A DNA stretch of 64,000 nt from Puccinia triticina (lineage: Eukaryota; Basidiomycota; Pucciniomycetes; Pucciniales; Pucciniaceae): NCBI RefSeq assembly GCF_026914185.1, contig NC_070559.1:7919501-7983500 (forward strand), written 5' to 3'. Made by a program: the position numbers and the translations under genes. Positions 42,814 to 54,465 of this stretch are shown piece by piece. The notes beneath the pieces are model-generated. The model saw nothing but the letters and a program-made list of their open reading frames with translations, did not search any database and was not told where the DNA came from. How positions within the stretch are numbered: position 1 is the first letter of the stretch; each line of letters opens with the position of its first letter.

Positions 42814-43805
42814 CTTCACTGCTCCTCCTCATCAGTGTGAGGTGTGGGGTGGGCAAACTCCACACTTGGAGTATGAGAGGTTCAAGAGGCGGGCAGGGTG
42901 GAGCAATGGATATTAGGCATTTCCAGTCACAACAGATTAAGATTTGGCTGCCCTACCAACACGCTAGCCGTTTTTTTTGTTTTGACCGTTAGGCTACCAA
43001 GGATCAGTGTATGGTTAATAAACGGTGCAAGAAAGCAACCCTCACAGGACCTCTCCCTCCTCTGACATGAGCAAAAAGACCCAAACAAACAAAAGCATAC
43101 AAGGCGCTCCTAAAGCTACCCCCACTGCCACCGTCTCCGATCAAGGAAAAGCTGGATCCGCTGGAAAACGATTGACCTCCTTCACCTTTCATCTTGGCAC
43201 TATCATACATCTTCTCTAAGGTAATAACTCAACACATTGTCATCGGCTCCAGTTTTACTGGAGGGTCAAATCTTCAAGAACCCATTTGGACTATCAATCA
43301 CAACCATCCTCCCAACACCTGAATACCAACCAAAAACTAACATAACAAGGGGGACGTTTTAAGGACTCTGTCAAGTCCTTCACTGAACGTTGTCAAAGGG
43401 GCATGGGGACACTGTGAAAAAAACTCAAGAAATTGGTGTCAGCTGACATGCCAGATCCAGGCTGATACATTGCTGCATACCTGAGTTTGTCCAGGTCTAT
43501 TCCAGGTTTAGTCCATGTATTTTTATGGATTAGCTCAGGCTAAGCAAGTATGTTGATACTCTGCTTAGCCACACTAACTTTTTGTGCAGTTATGTACTTG
43601 TGAGATGCTCAGCTGGCACAGCAGTAGCACCTTATAAGTACATACCAGCACCCTTGTCAAGTGGCTGGCATCCCTCCAGCCGACAGACAAGGCCACATAG
43701 ACCCAACCACGCGGTGTGAGAAAAGAAAGCTGGTTGGCTGGTGAAGAATGTCTGCTAACCACCTCCTTCAAGAATATTGATTTCCGGGCTGTGTGATTGT
43801 CGGTA

Positions 43806-44580
43806 ACTCGGCTCCGCACTGCTACTTTCCGCTAGCCTTCAGCGCTCCTCTACTGAGCCTGATCTATAGCGTAATAATCCGCAAGTGAATAAAGCTCCGC
43901 ACGTTGTAAGCACAAAAATCCGCAAGTAACTCTTGAATATGGATAAGAACACATATAATCCTCTCAATAACTCTTGTACATCCGTATTTGTAAGTACAAA
44001 ATGATGAGTGAAATCCGTAATCATTTGATATTCCAAGAAGAGGAATACAAGAGTCCCCTTCCCTCCTCCCCTCCGCGCACATTGCCGTTCCCACCCGATC
44101 CTGCACGTCTGACACTTTCCCGCACTAGTCCGCCTACTCCGCCCGCTATCCCGCTCGTCACTTTGCCAGACTCCGCTCCTCTCCGACGCTTGCCCTCCCA
44201 CCGTCCTCTGTCTAGCCCCCGTCAGTCGTTCTCTCGCCACCGCCTTCACCCCGGTTCCACCCGCTGATGGAACCCGCTCGGCTGTCATGGCTCACCCGCT
44301 GACGCGCCGCTGCTACCAGTCCACGTGTGTAGTCCCGCCGCAGTCCAGCCCTGTCTTTTTCCGCTCTGATCCAAACATCCAATCCGAATCTGCGATCCGC
44401 AATTCGTGCATTTCGGTCCGCGCGTGACTTTTCCGTAAGCTTTCTTAGCGTGCTTTCCTGACCTCATCCTCAGTGCTTATGTCACCGGAATGGACCCTGC
44501 ATGAGCGCTTTGTGCATTCCCCGCCCGCGCTATCCCCGCGTGGACATTCCACCGCGCTCGCCTATATAAATCACCACAGC
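43806..44580 (+). repeat. LTR-like dispersed repeat R1, copy 4, with TATA box
   Basis: Starts CGGCTCCGCACTGCTACTTT, then CGCTAGCCTTCAGCGCTCC. It ends GTGGACATTCCACCG and CGCCTATATAAATCACCAC at about 44560-44578. The best-preserved copy together with 19076-19812. The TATA box would direct transcription rightward into the hairpin array. Confidence 0.6.
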
Positions 44581-44583
44581 GGA

Positions 44584-44948
44584 CTAGGAGGAATCCCTCC
44601 AAGTCAACAACATGTGTAACACACCGGTCAACCAAAAGTCATCCGGGAGGGAGGCCTCCCGGAAGACGGCCCCATACAACAGTCGCCCGGGAGGGATCCT
44701 CCCGGATGACCGCTTCATACACCAGTTGTCCGGGAGGAATCCCTCCCAGACAACAGATACATACAACAGTCGCCGCCTACATAACAGTTGTCCGGGAGGC
44801 AATTCCTCCCGGACGACTCCTTCATACACCAGTCGCCCGGGAGGGATCCCTCCCGGATGACTACTTCATATATCAGTCGCCCGGGAGGGATACCTCCTGG
44901 ACGACTGCTTCATACACCGGTTGTCCAAGAGGAATCCCTCCTGGACAA
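44584..44948 (+). repeat. Tandem array of eight hairpin units
   Basis: Each unit is about 45 bases. It has an inverted repeat of the form GTYGYCCGGGAGG, a loop of 2-5 bases, and CCTCCCGGRYRAC, joined by a spacer such as TTCATACACCA. Stems lie at 44584-44605, 44638-44666, 44682-44710, 44725-44754, 44787-44817, 44832-44861, 44876-44905 and 44920-44948. Arms differ between units but mostly stay paired. Confidence 0.85.
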
Positions 44949-47052
44949 GGGCCCTACATACATTGAAAGTCGCCGGAATCGAGTGGAATTAGACCCATTC
45001 GATGACCGGTGTGTTCAGGTCATTGAATGGGTCTAATACCACTTGATGTCCAACACACACCGTTCATCAAATGGATTTAATACCACTTGATGTCCAACAC
45101 ACGGTCATCGGGAATGAGCCTTGTATAAATGGGCATTTGACTTGAGTATGCTGCATGTCAACTGGCAGCAGTTTCTTGAGTTTTTTTCATAGTGGGAGTG
45201 GCACGAGGGCCGTGAAACGTTCTAGTTCCAACGTTGGGGGGAGGGGGGCTTTGTTGCATGCATATAGACCGGAGAGAGGGAAAGCTATCTCTGTAAGTAC
45301 AACTAGGAAAGATAAAAGAGAAGGAAAAACATGACTGGCTTACCTAGACCAGAGAGAGGGAGAGCTCTCTGCCGGAATAGTAAGGAGGGGGAGGACGCGA
45401 GTCTAAGTACTTGTGGCAAGTCGGGGCTGATGTAAGCAGGTGACAGGACTTGTGAAACCCCACAAGGGGTGGGGGTTTACAGACGTTTCCACCTCTTTCT
45501 CCATCGGATACTTCATCTACAACTTTCAAAACTATCTCAAATCCCAAATCACCCATTCCCTTCATGTCACAGAGGACCTTGACCAAAATTTCTCCCAGGA
45601 ACAAATTCCTACAACGACCTACACCATGGGAGTTTGCGTGGCACTTGTGTGCAAGTGCCATTGCACAATATTGTCTAAGAAACCTGTTAGATATAACCTG
45701 GAACTTGAGCCTCAATTTGTGCTGAATTTATGTTCTACTCATGCTCAATTGAGCTGAAGGCACTTTGGAAAGGAGTTGAATTCAATTGAAAACCAGCTCC
45801 AACTTGAATCTAGCTATTACTGGAACTATTTTAGAACACATTTTCAACCACCTTGCAAAGGCTAATACTGGCAGAAACAAGGTATTTACCACGGGAATCC
45901 TATATTTCTAGAGATGGCCACTATCATCTGTTGGCAAGTACTTGGCACCCGCAGGCAGGCACCTGTGGCAGTGTGCAGGTATCCTCTGTTGGGTGCAGGT
46001 GTCCAGTATGGGTCCAAATTCAGGCAGGTACATGTGCACAGATTGCCATTCTGCACAGCTCTGCTTGTCCCTAGTGCCAATTGGCGGGTACTAGGTACCT
46101 GTGGGCAGTTACCCGTGGAAGTACGCAGGTAAAATCCAGCGGGTGCGGGTGTCCATTCTGGGTCAAATTTCAGGTAGGTACCTGGGTGAAAAGTGCCAGC
46201 TCTATATATTTCATTCTATCATGTGTTTATCATAAATCCCAAAAAGCTTGAGATGGGTTAGTGGTACACAAAAAGATACACGTTGCGGTAGACGGAAACG
46301 TGAAAAATCAAAAGTTTTTTCTCATACATATATTTACTTGTAATACACCTCAAGATACCATCAAACAGACCTCAGAAATGGATTCTACGGCCAATTTTAC
46401 CCCTAGTCACCACTGGAAGCATCACCTGAACCCCTCTGGATTGGAACCTACACTTCTTTGGACACTGGACACCCATCACACGTTCAACATACCAAATCAC
46501 CAACCTGTCACAAGCCTCAAGTCAAGGATCACAGCATTATTCTTATACACATCACAGGATACAAAATTACATCTCCCCATCAGACTACATTCATTACATA
46601 TTATCAAGTACTCTTCTATTCCCATATTATGATGTCATCACACACTGACTCTGCAGCCTCAGACTTCATTTATGCACCCCCTGCATCCACCTGTCAACTC
46701 ATGCAGTCTACTGTCACTTTAAGCAGCCTTCATGCGGCCCTGCTGCATTCTTCTGACATCATTTATGTACCCTTGACATATTATGACATCATTTGTATCT
46801 ACTCCCACCAGCTAAAATCCCTCACACTGTTGTCTAGATTAGTTGAAACCCTAACCCACAAGCCCTCTGGGGCTCCACTTTTTTTGATTCAATTGGGTTA
46901 CCCAATTGAATCAACCTGAAAAAAATTTGGGTAACAGGTATTGAAATGGAAACGTTTTTTATACATGTAAAGAGGACAGCTAATAAGTGGGTTGAAGTTT
47001 GAATGGGTGGTGTGTAGTTGTCCAAGTGCAAAAGTGGTAGCAGCCAGGATTT

Positions 47053-47171
47053 GGGTCCACCGGGATTCAAACACCGGACTTTTCACTCTCTTCAAAGTGA
47101 TTATACTATGTTGTCTCAGGGGAGACACCAAGCTTCCGCGGGTGATGGTTACCGCTAGGCCATCTGGACCC
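47053..47171 (-). other. tRNA-like element, 119 nt
   Basis: On the minus strand GGGTCCA pairs perfectly with TGGACCC. TGGCCTAGCGGTAACCA is an excellent A box/D arm. CCGGTG-TTTGAAT-CCCGG forms a T arm with B box. The middle is about 40 bases too long and position 33 is not T in the likely anticodon loop, so it is probably a tRNA pseudogene or SINE head. An A-rich tract precedes it. Confidence 0.45.
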
Positions 47172-47594
47172 CTTTTTTTAAATTTTCCTTTGACCAAAGA
47201 TCAGCACAAAGTGCTTCACTTGGCACTACTCTCCTTGTCAACAAAATTAATCATTAACAAGTTGAGTAAAGAGTATACTGTGTTTCTTGGTTTTGGCTTG
47301 TCTTGCTCTGTTTCTTTCTTTCTCTTCTCTGCTGATTCTTGTTGTGTGTGTGCCTGCGTGTGTGTAGCACACGGAGGATGTGATGAAATGTATGTGACAG
47401 GTTGACTCCTGGAGTCCAAGTCTGCCAAACTTGGATGATGGGAGAGGCATGGCATTCTGATCCCCAGAAGAAGGTCCATCCTTGAATCCTATCAATCAGA
47501 TCAATCCTCAGCTTCAGCACCTCCAATCCGCAATCCCTTCCAGCATCATCTGATCTTCTATCAACCAACAAACCGCCGCCAAGGCTCTTACCAG

Positions 47595-48001
47595 CAGTGG
47601 GTAGTTACGATACGCTACGATAACCGCCGTTATCTGCGTAGCATAACGCTTGGCGTTACTGCGCTCAGGTGTTAGCGCTAATAGTAACAACCAGTTGTAA
47701 CCCCGGGCCCGTATTGTAACAGGCCTGATTTCTTTGGTGTGTTACTCGCGTTACTAGTAGCCTAACACGTTAACCACCGGTTAACGAGATAAAGAGGGGC
47801 AAATGGCCCCCTTTGGATCATATTCAGTCCAATATCTGCCCCTCTGTGCGGGCAGATATTGTAACAGATGTCAAATTTCAAACATCCTGAGTGTGTGATA
47901 TTGTAACGCACTTCCGTTACGGTTAACGGTAACGGTAACAAGAGAAAATCCGTTACAATATCTGTACGTTACCGATAACTGTACCGTAACTACCCACCAT
48001 T
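47595..48001. mobile_element. About 0.4-kb TIR element with GTGGGTAGTTACG ends
   Basis: The left end CAGTGGGTAGTTACGATACG is matched inversely by CCGTAACTACCCACCATTG at the right. The interior is rich in CGTTAACGGTAACGG palindromes. Confidence 0.7.
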
Positions 48002-49639
48002 GCTCTTACCCTTGACAAACTTCTCAAAACCACAACCACAAGCTATCTTCAATCTCTCTTCCAGTTCCTCAACCAGACCAACTCCTCAAGGGCAGCTCAA
48101 GAGCACCTTCCCCTCACACGACTGCCACCGCTTAGCACAGACAGGAGTCCCTCACTGTGCCTGTGCCACCACTCCAGTGAAGGGATCACAACCCTTACAC
48201 TTTTTTTCTACTCCCAAACTCTCCCTTTTTTTTTACCGCCTGCCCGCCTGTCCGTTTGATTACTGCCTGACTCATCTGTTTTGTCCGTTCCAAAATTACA
48301 ACCTGTTCCGTTCTTTCTACTCCATCCGTTCCAAAAAGCCGCCCAGTCTCAAACAAGCCACCTGGATTTTTTTTTCTCTTCTCCCTCCAGTAACCCTGTC
48401 TCTGACTTGCCAGAAATTTACAATGTGGCAATCTTGAGGCTCTCCTTCTGCAGGGGGGTCAATGGGGTCCCCCTGGCAAGAAGGGTCCCACTCTGACAGG
48501 CCCGTTTACTACCCAACTAGCAGCTAAGAGGCGCGTATAAGGCGTATTGAGGATGTTGTATGCCTTTTGATGGCTAGAACCAAATGGTCCCCCACCTGCA
48601 CCTCCCCGCTTGTCTCCACAGCTCTTCTTACTGGATCTTTTCAATACTCCAAGGATAGGGGGTCTGGTACCAGTACTCCCCAAAGCTACAGTGGATTCTA
48701 TGGAGGCTGACTGGGGAGAAGGAACATCCCCCCAAACGTCCCGCCTGGTCGTCATGCTGTATTGGTGATTGATCTACTGCACGTCTCACTCCCCTCAATC
48801 CTTCCTCCCACGTGATCAGCTACAACAAGACTCAGGCCTTGCTTGCCAGCCTCTCCTCCCCGGACCTGCTCAGCTCAGCACCTTCAATTGCCCCCTTGGC
48901 TCTGCCCTCCCCCTCAACGGGCCTGTCTGCTCAGCCCGTGGGCTGCACTGGGCCGCCCAGACCCACCCTGTAGCCATCCTTATCTGCAATGTGTACCAAA
49001 CCTAGTCCCTTGATTGGAGGTGCAGGGGCACTTTTGCCCAAGCGTGTACAGCCTCTCCGTCGAACGCACGAAGTGCGGGAGAGGCTTGTGTCTAAAACGT
49101 GCATGCTTGCGTGTCACGGTTGGGCTTCTGAGGTCCTTTTTTTTTGTAAAAATCCTATAAAATACACCCAAATACCCAGTCAATAATAATGTTGGGCAGG
49201 GTGTGCCCAAGATGGGGGTCTTCATCCCCATCAAGAAGGATTTTGAATTTTTCAAAAATTGTATGTGTAGGATTTTTTACAAGCCAATTTTAGTTCAACA
49301 TGACTTTGTTTTTTTTTTTCTTCAAACCAAACCATTCCTTATGTAATCAATAGAGGACAAGATGGCCATCCCAGGATAGTAATCAGAATTTTTTTTGAGG
49401 AATTTTGTGAAGGAGGGATCCTGGTTGAGAAGCCAAGAATCAACTTCAGTTCAATCCTGAAGAGTCAGATTTTCAGATTTTCAAAATCTTGAAAAAATTC
49501 CTGCTGGTCCAATTTTCAATATTCTCTTTTGAAAAGTGGATGAGGAGGTCCGCACCATCCTCCTCTATCTCCCACCCAACTTTTTACCTCCGGGGAGATG
49601 GATGTACAGGAGGTGCAGCTGTCCGAAAGTCGGCTACAC

Positions 49640-49844
49640 CAAAACTGGCCAACCGTGACGCGGTTGTAAGTCAGTTTTGGACTCAAGTCCCTCCTTCGGA
49701 GGGGTCGCTTCGCGACCAGGGCTGCCCGCCCCCCCCGCAGAAGAGGGACTTCCATAACTTCGACTGTTGCCACGCAACCCTCTGAAGGAGGGACTTACAC
49801 CCAAGCTTGTGATACAGTAGGCAGCAGACATCTGTTTTCAGCCG

Positions 49845-49876
<32 letters not shown>

Positions 49877-49950
49877 TGTCCCTCCGGCAAGGACAGCTGG
49901 GGCCAAGTCAGCTGTTTGATGAGATGGCCAAGTGAAGAAGCATGGCTCTC
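49640..49950. mobile_element. Truncated foldback element (relative of 63.16-63.79 kb)
   Basis: GTCCCTCCTTCGGAGG, GTCGCTTCGCGAC, GAAGGAGGGACTTAC, CAGTAGGCAGCAGACATCTG and GGACAGCTGGGGCCAAGTCA match parts of the 63-kb element in inverse order. A run of 29 T (49845-49873) lies within it. Confidence 0.6.
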
Positions 49951-50594
49951 TGCTGGTATAAAAAAAAAATGTGTGAGAGCTGCTGGTGTCCCAAGTATGG
50001 CTTTAACCAAGGCCTGTGTGAAGAGTGCCCTCCCGCCAAAGCCATGAGGTTGATTTGGGATTCCGGGGATCCGAGCCCAGGAAGGTGGCAGGTTTTGATA
50101 GCCTGTATCTGAGTAAAGGTTATGACAGTTTTCCACAGCCATATGGGATTTCTGCTGTTGCGAGGTTGGGTGTAAGTAGGATGGGGCTTCCGCGGCTCCG
50201 ATCGAGGGAGTTAATGTCCGTTCGGTTGCGGAAAAGATGTTGGATTGTTGATGGATGGTGGATTTGAATGAGAGGGTATGGACAAGAAGGGATTTGATAC
50301 ATAGTCCAGGGGAATTTGAATTGATTGGGCGCTTGGGAGATTGTTGCTGTTGGGTTACATAGTCAATGTGGATGTTCGGTGTTGGAGTGTTCCCATGGGC
50401 CTCTCGGCTCTTGGAGTTGAGCCGGGCGCAGGCCGTTCCCAGCCGACGGCGTGCAGCACATCGGAGCTCTCCCAGCGGGCTATGTACTCCCCCTGGCTAG
50501 TGCTATGTATGTAGTCCTCCTTGAGATCTCCCCTTCTGCCCATCTCCGACTGAGCCAGCCTCAGACTGAAGCCTCAGACTGATACATACATACC

Positions 50595-53500
50595 ATGAGC
50601 CAGCCCAGCCGCGCCTCCTTCTCCCTCCGCCCCCGCCGATCCACCTCCGCAGCCTCCCTCCAGGCCAGCCACTCCCCCGGGCCATCCCCCACGCCCGCCC
50701 CGGCCATCACCCGCCTCGGCAGCAGGCTCTTCCGCCGGAGACTCTCCTCCGCCTCCACCGGCCAGCTCACCGAATCCCCGCCGACCTCGGAACGGAACAG
50801 CAACAACTACCCAAACAGCAACAACTACCCCCAGCTCAGAACAACCCAGCAGAACCACCATCCCAGCATCAGCCTGCGCTCATCCATCATCGGCATCACC
50901 CATCTCTCAACCAAGTCGCTCTCCTCGCTCTCCAGGATCACACACCTCCCCAGGAACAGCAAGCCCACAACAGCCATGGACGACGACGACCCAGAGTACT
51001 ACCAAACACTCTCCCAGCCATCCACCCCGAGCATCAAGCAGCAGCAGCAGTACAGCATCGGCCTCCAAACACCCGCCACCCCGCTCGAGAAGCCGGAGTT
51101 CCAGACCGAATACGCCCGCCAGCTCTTCCGCGGAACGGCGCCCGGCTACACCCCCCACGACGACGAAGACGAGGAGCTGGCCGCCGCCTCCTCGGGCTCA
51201 GACCTCGACCCTGCCGACCACCACCACCACCGCCGCCACGGCCTCACCTCCGCCACTGTCGCCTCGCGCGCCTCCACCTGCTCCCTCAGCCGCACCCACA
51301 ACCCCACCACGAACCTCACCGACCCCTCCGGCTCCGAACACTCCCACCCACTCCCGCCCCGCCCCCCGCTCTCCCACTCGCGCTCCTCCCTCCTCTTCGC
51401 CCATCCCCGCCCCAACTCACCCACATACCAACCCTTCCCATCATCCTCCCATACCCCGGCCTTCAACAACGCCATCCGCGCCGCCCGCCCCAACTCCAAC
51501 TTCCGCTCGACCGTTCGTCGGAAAGGTATGCCCTCACACACATCATCATCCCCCTTCTACCTGCTAACCCCACTCGTCTCTCTCCACTCTAGTTGATGGC
51601 CTGAAGGTCGGCATGAAAATGCTAAGACCATCCCGGATCCCCGTCGATGAAGCCAACTGCCTCGCCTCGCCAGAAGATCCCTCCAGCGCAACCGCCAACG
51701 AGCTCATCACCACAACAACAACAGCCCCCACCAACACCGTCCGATCCCAACGGGCGCTCTCCATCGCGTCCACCCGAACGAGGAACCCGGCCAAGGAGCC
51801 TTCGGCCCTCATCTCGCCCACTAACCCACACCCCTCACTGCCAAGCTTGCCGCCCCGGAGCACCACTGGAGAGGCCCCCCCTCGACCTACATCATCGACC
51901 ATACACAGCTCTCACTCCCCTGCAACCGGCACTCAGAATGGCCATGCAAGATCCATGAGTAGACACAGCCAGCAGCAGCAGCACCCGTCTGGCTCGGTAG
52001 CCACGAGGGAGAACGATGTCCAGATATCCGGCCGACCAGGATCGATCCATTCCCAACTACACCCACCTGCCGGCTCCCAGCGTTTGAGACCTGGACGAAT
52101 ACCCTTGACGGACCTGCAGCAGTCAGACTCGTACTCTCACAGCTCATCCCCATCCAGCCACCAGGCTCCAGGAACTCAGCCCTCTTACTCGACTCACTGC
52201 CCCAGTGCCTCGCTCGACACCAAGAAAAACCTCATCGAAGCCCACCACAACGACCACGATCCCGAGCCGACTCTCGAGGTGCCGGCGACCGTCGACGGCG
52301 GCCCGGCGCCCCCACAGCCCATCAGCCTCGCGCGTCGGCGCTCGCCGATCATCCATGAGTCGTCCAACGATCTTCGTCGCCAGATGGCCCGCGAGCTCAA
52401 CGGCAACGCGCCATTCAAACCCCAGCGCGCATACTCCGATACCCGGCTCCCTCAATCTGTCACCCCACCCACCTCGCGTCCTCCTCCTAGCAACCAATCG
52501 AGAAACTCGGTTCAACGGCAGCATAATCCATGTGAACCCGACCTAAAAAAGTCCACATCTAATCACCACCAACCACAGAACCCAGCCTACCACCACCACC
52601 ACCACCAGCAGCAGCAGCAGCAGCCACAGCACTATCTTCAACCCCAGAACAATCTCTCTTCCAACCAGAACACTCCACACTTCCATCATCATCATCTCTA
52701 CGCGGCAGCTCAGCCTCACAACGTCCATCAACAGGACCATCTGCACCCTGCGATTCCGGCAACGCCCCTCAACTCGTCGCAGCATCAATACCAAACGCCC
52801 AGCCTCAACCCCAAAGCCTCGTCATCCGCCCTCAGCACCGCTGTCCCCCAACGACAACGCCAGGAGCGCCGACCTGCCCCGCCCGTCCATTCCCCCTCCC
52901 AAGAGGACGAGGACGGCGAGAGTGACGACGATGATGAGATTGTCTGCGAGCCTCGCCCCCCACCCCGGAATGCGAACCAAGTTCCAGCGAGCCAGAGACG
53001 GTTCTACGTGCGCGAGGATGCGCAGGATGCGGGGTACAACCATCACCAGCAGCGCCAAGTGCCTCTGAACGACGAGCGGGATTGGCAGATGCGCAGCAAG
53101 CCCGTCGAGCCCAACCGGATCGAGAAGAACCTGATCGTCGTCAACGGGGTCGAGTATTCGCGCCAGTGTGTGATCGGGCGGGGCGGGAGCTCGAAGGTGT
53201 TTCGGGCGGGGATGGCGGACGGGGGCCCGAAGATGGTGGCCATCAAGGTCGTCGGGCTCAAGCAGGCCGACCGGCAGACCTACCTCACCTTCTGCAACGA
53301 GATCGCCCTCCTCCAACGCCTCCGCGGCCACGATCGCATCATCAATCTGCTCGACTCCTCCATGGACGACGCCAAGAGGAAGGTCTGGCTCGTCATGGAG
53401 CTCGGCGAAACCGACCTCAATCAGCTGCTTAATCGCCAGATGGGCAAGCCCATCAGTTTCCGGTTCATCAAGCACATCTGGGAACAGGTTGCGTGGCGCT

Positions 53501-54465
53501 TTTTTCTGTAGCTTTTTTTTCTCCGGTCCACCGGTGCTGACCTTTGCTTGGGTGTGTTGCAGATGCTCGAGGCGGTAGACGCGGTGCACCACATGGGGAT
53601 CATCCACACGGACCTGAAGCCGGCGAACTTTGTGCTGGTGCAAGGCTCGGTGAAAATCATTGATTTCGGGATTGCGAAGGCGGTGCCGGCGGACACGGCG
53701 AACATCAGCCGAGAGACGCAGATCGGGACGGCGAACTACATGTCGCCGGAGGCGCTGATGATGCAGCAGTCGTCGCACGGGGACCACCAGACGGTGAAGA
53801 TGGGCCGGCCGACGGACGTGTGGGCGCTCGGCTGCATCCTCTACCAGATGGTCTACGGCCACACGCCCTTCGCCAAGCTCGACACCACCCTCAAGGTCCA
53901 CACCATCCGCGACCCCAACCACACCATCGACTATCCCCCCGTCGTCGCCCCCGTCGTCCTCTCCCCCGAGGGCAAGAAGGTGCCCCTCGACGACCACAAA
54001 GTGCCCGTCGAGAAAGAGGCCATCAATACGATCAAGGCCTGTCTCCGGTACGACAAGGACCTCAGGCCGACGATCCCCGAGCTTCTGAAGGACGAGTTCC
54101 TGCTGGGCTCGCTGGCGCCGACGGCGGCGCGTTCCACGGTGAACGCGGATGGCGGAAGTAAGCCCCCCCCCCCCCCCCCCCCCCCTCTTCTTCCCATGGA
54201 GGAGCTCAACTGACTGTCTCTCTCTCTCGACTGATCGTACACAGTGACACTACAGCCGGGGATGTTCGAGCTGGTGATCCAGAAGTCGTGGGACTGGTAC
54301 GCGCGCAAGACGGGCAACGGGGGCCGGCTGACGGAGGCCCAGAAGAAGAAGTTCCTTGCTGTCAGTCTGCCCGCCTTCCTCTCCCGCCCCGCCGCCGCCG
54401 CTGATCCTGCCGGGCCCGATGGCTCCTTCTCCTTCGACGACGACGACGACGATGGCAGTCGCTGA
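50595..54465 (+). CDS. MPS1: Dual-specificity protein kinase Mps1/TTK (spindle checkpoint)
   Basis: Mps1 acts at kinetochores in the spindle assembly checkpoint and, in yeast, in spindle-pole duplication. Predicted exons are 50595-51525, 51593-53487, 53563-54157 and 54245-54465, giving about 1213 residues, longer than yeast or human Mps1. The N-terminal 800 residues are disordered: Ser/Pro-rich, with poly-Gln and poly-His runs. The kinase domain starts near ILE-like KNLIVVNGVEYS. It has the Gly loop IGRGGSSKV, AIKVV (Lys), the alpha-C NEIALL, then HTDLKPANFV after a splice, IDFGIAKAV (DFG), a Thr-rich activation loop ending GTANYMSPEA, and DVWALGCILYQM. HTDLKPANFV and the loop are characteristic of Mps1. 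The C-terminal tail (WDWYARKTGNGG...) ends in an acidic DDDDDD stretch. The last exon may contain a further splice at TTCCTTGCT^GTCAGT. Codons are strongly GC-rich compared with neighbours. Confidence 0.92.

Larger units (their letters stand above)
43410..45194. mobile_element. 1.8-kb segment bounded by CACTGTGAAAAAAACTCAAG inverted repeats
   Basis: The left end CACTGTGAAAAAAACTCAAG continues as AAATTGGTGTCAGCTGACATGC. The right end is its inverse, ending in CATAGTG. These are the ends of the 269-bp MITE at 9843. The interior holds an R1 copy and a hairpin array. It may be one element with captured DNA or two flanking MITE ends. Confidence 0.55.
38559..50594. other. 12-kb gene desert of repeats
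   Basis: No coding sequence is supported. Identified contents are listed separately. Long parts (38.6-39.5, 40.3-41.4, 45.5-47.0, 48.0-49.6, 50.0-50.5 kb) show only unassigned sequence and short open frames without coding character. Confidence 0.55.

Noticed and set aside
44584..44948. CRISPR-like array
   Set aside because: Repeats are palindromic and regularly spaced, but the spacers are short and similar to each other, there are no cas genes, and the genome is eukaryotic.
47216..47571. Overlapping minus-strand frames of about 80-105 residues
   Set aside because: Three frames overlap in the same place with low-complexity content; none has codon bias or a domain.
52822..53997. 391-residue antisense open frame over MPS1
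   Set aside because: It lies opposite the kinase domain, crosses a real intron of MPS1, and reflects the GC-rich codon pattern of the sense gene.
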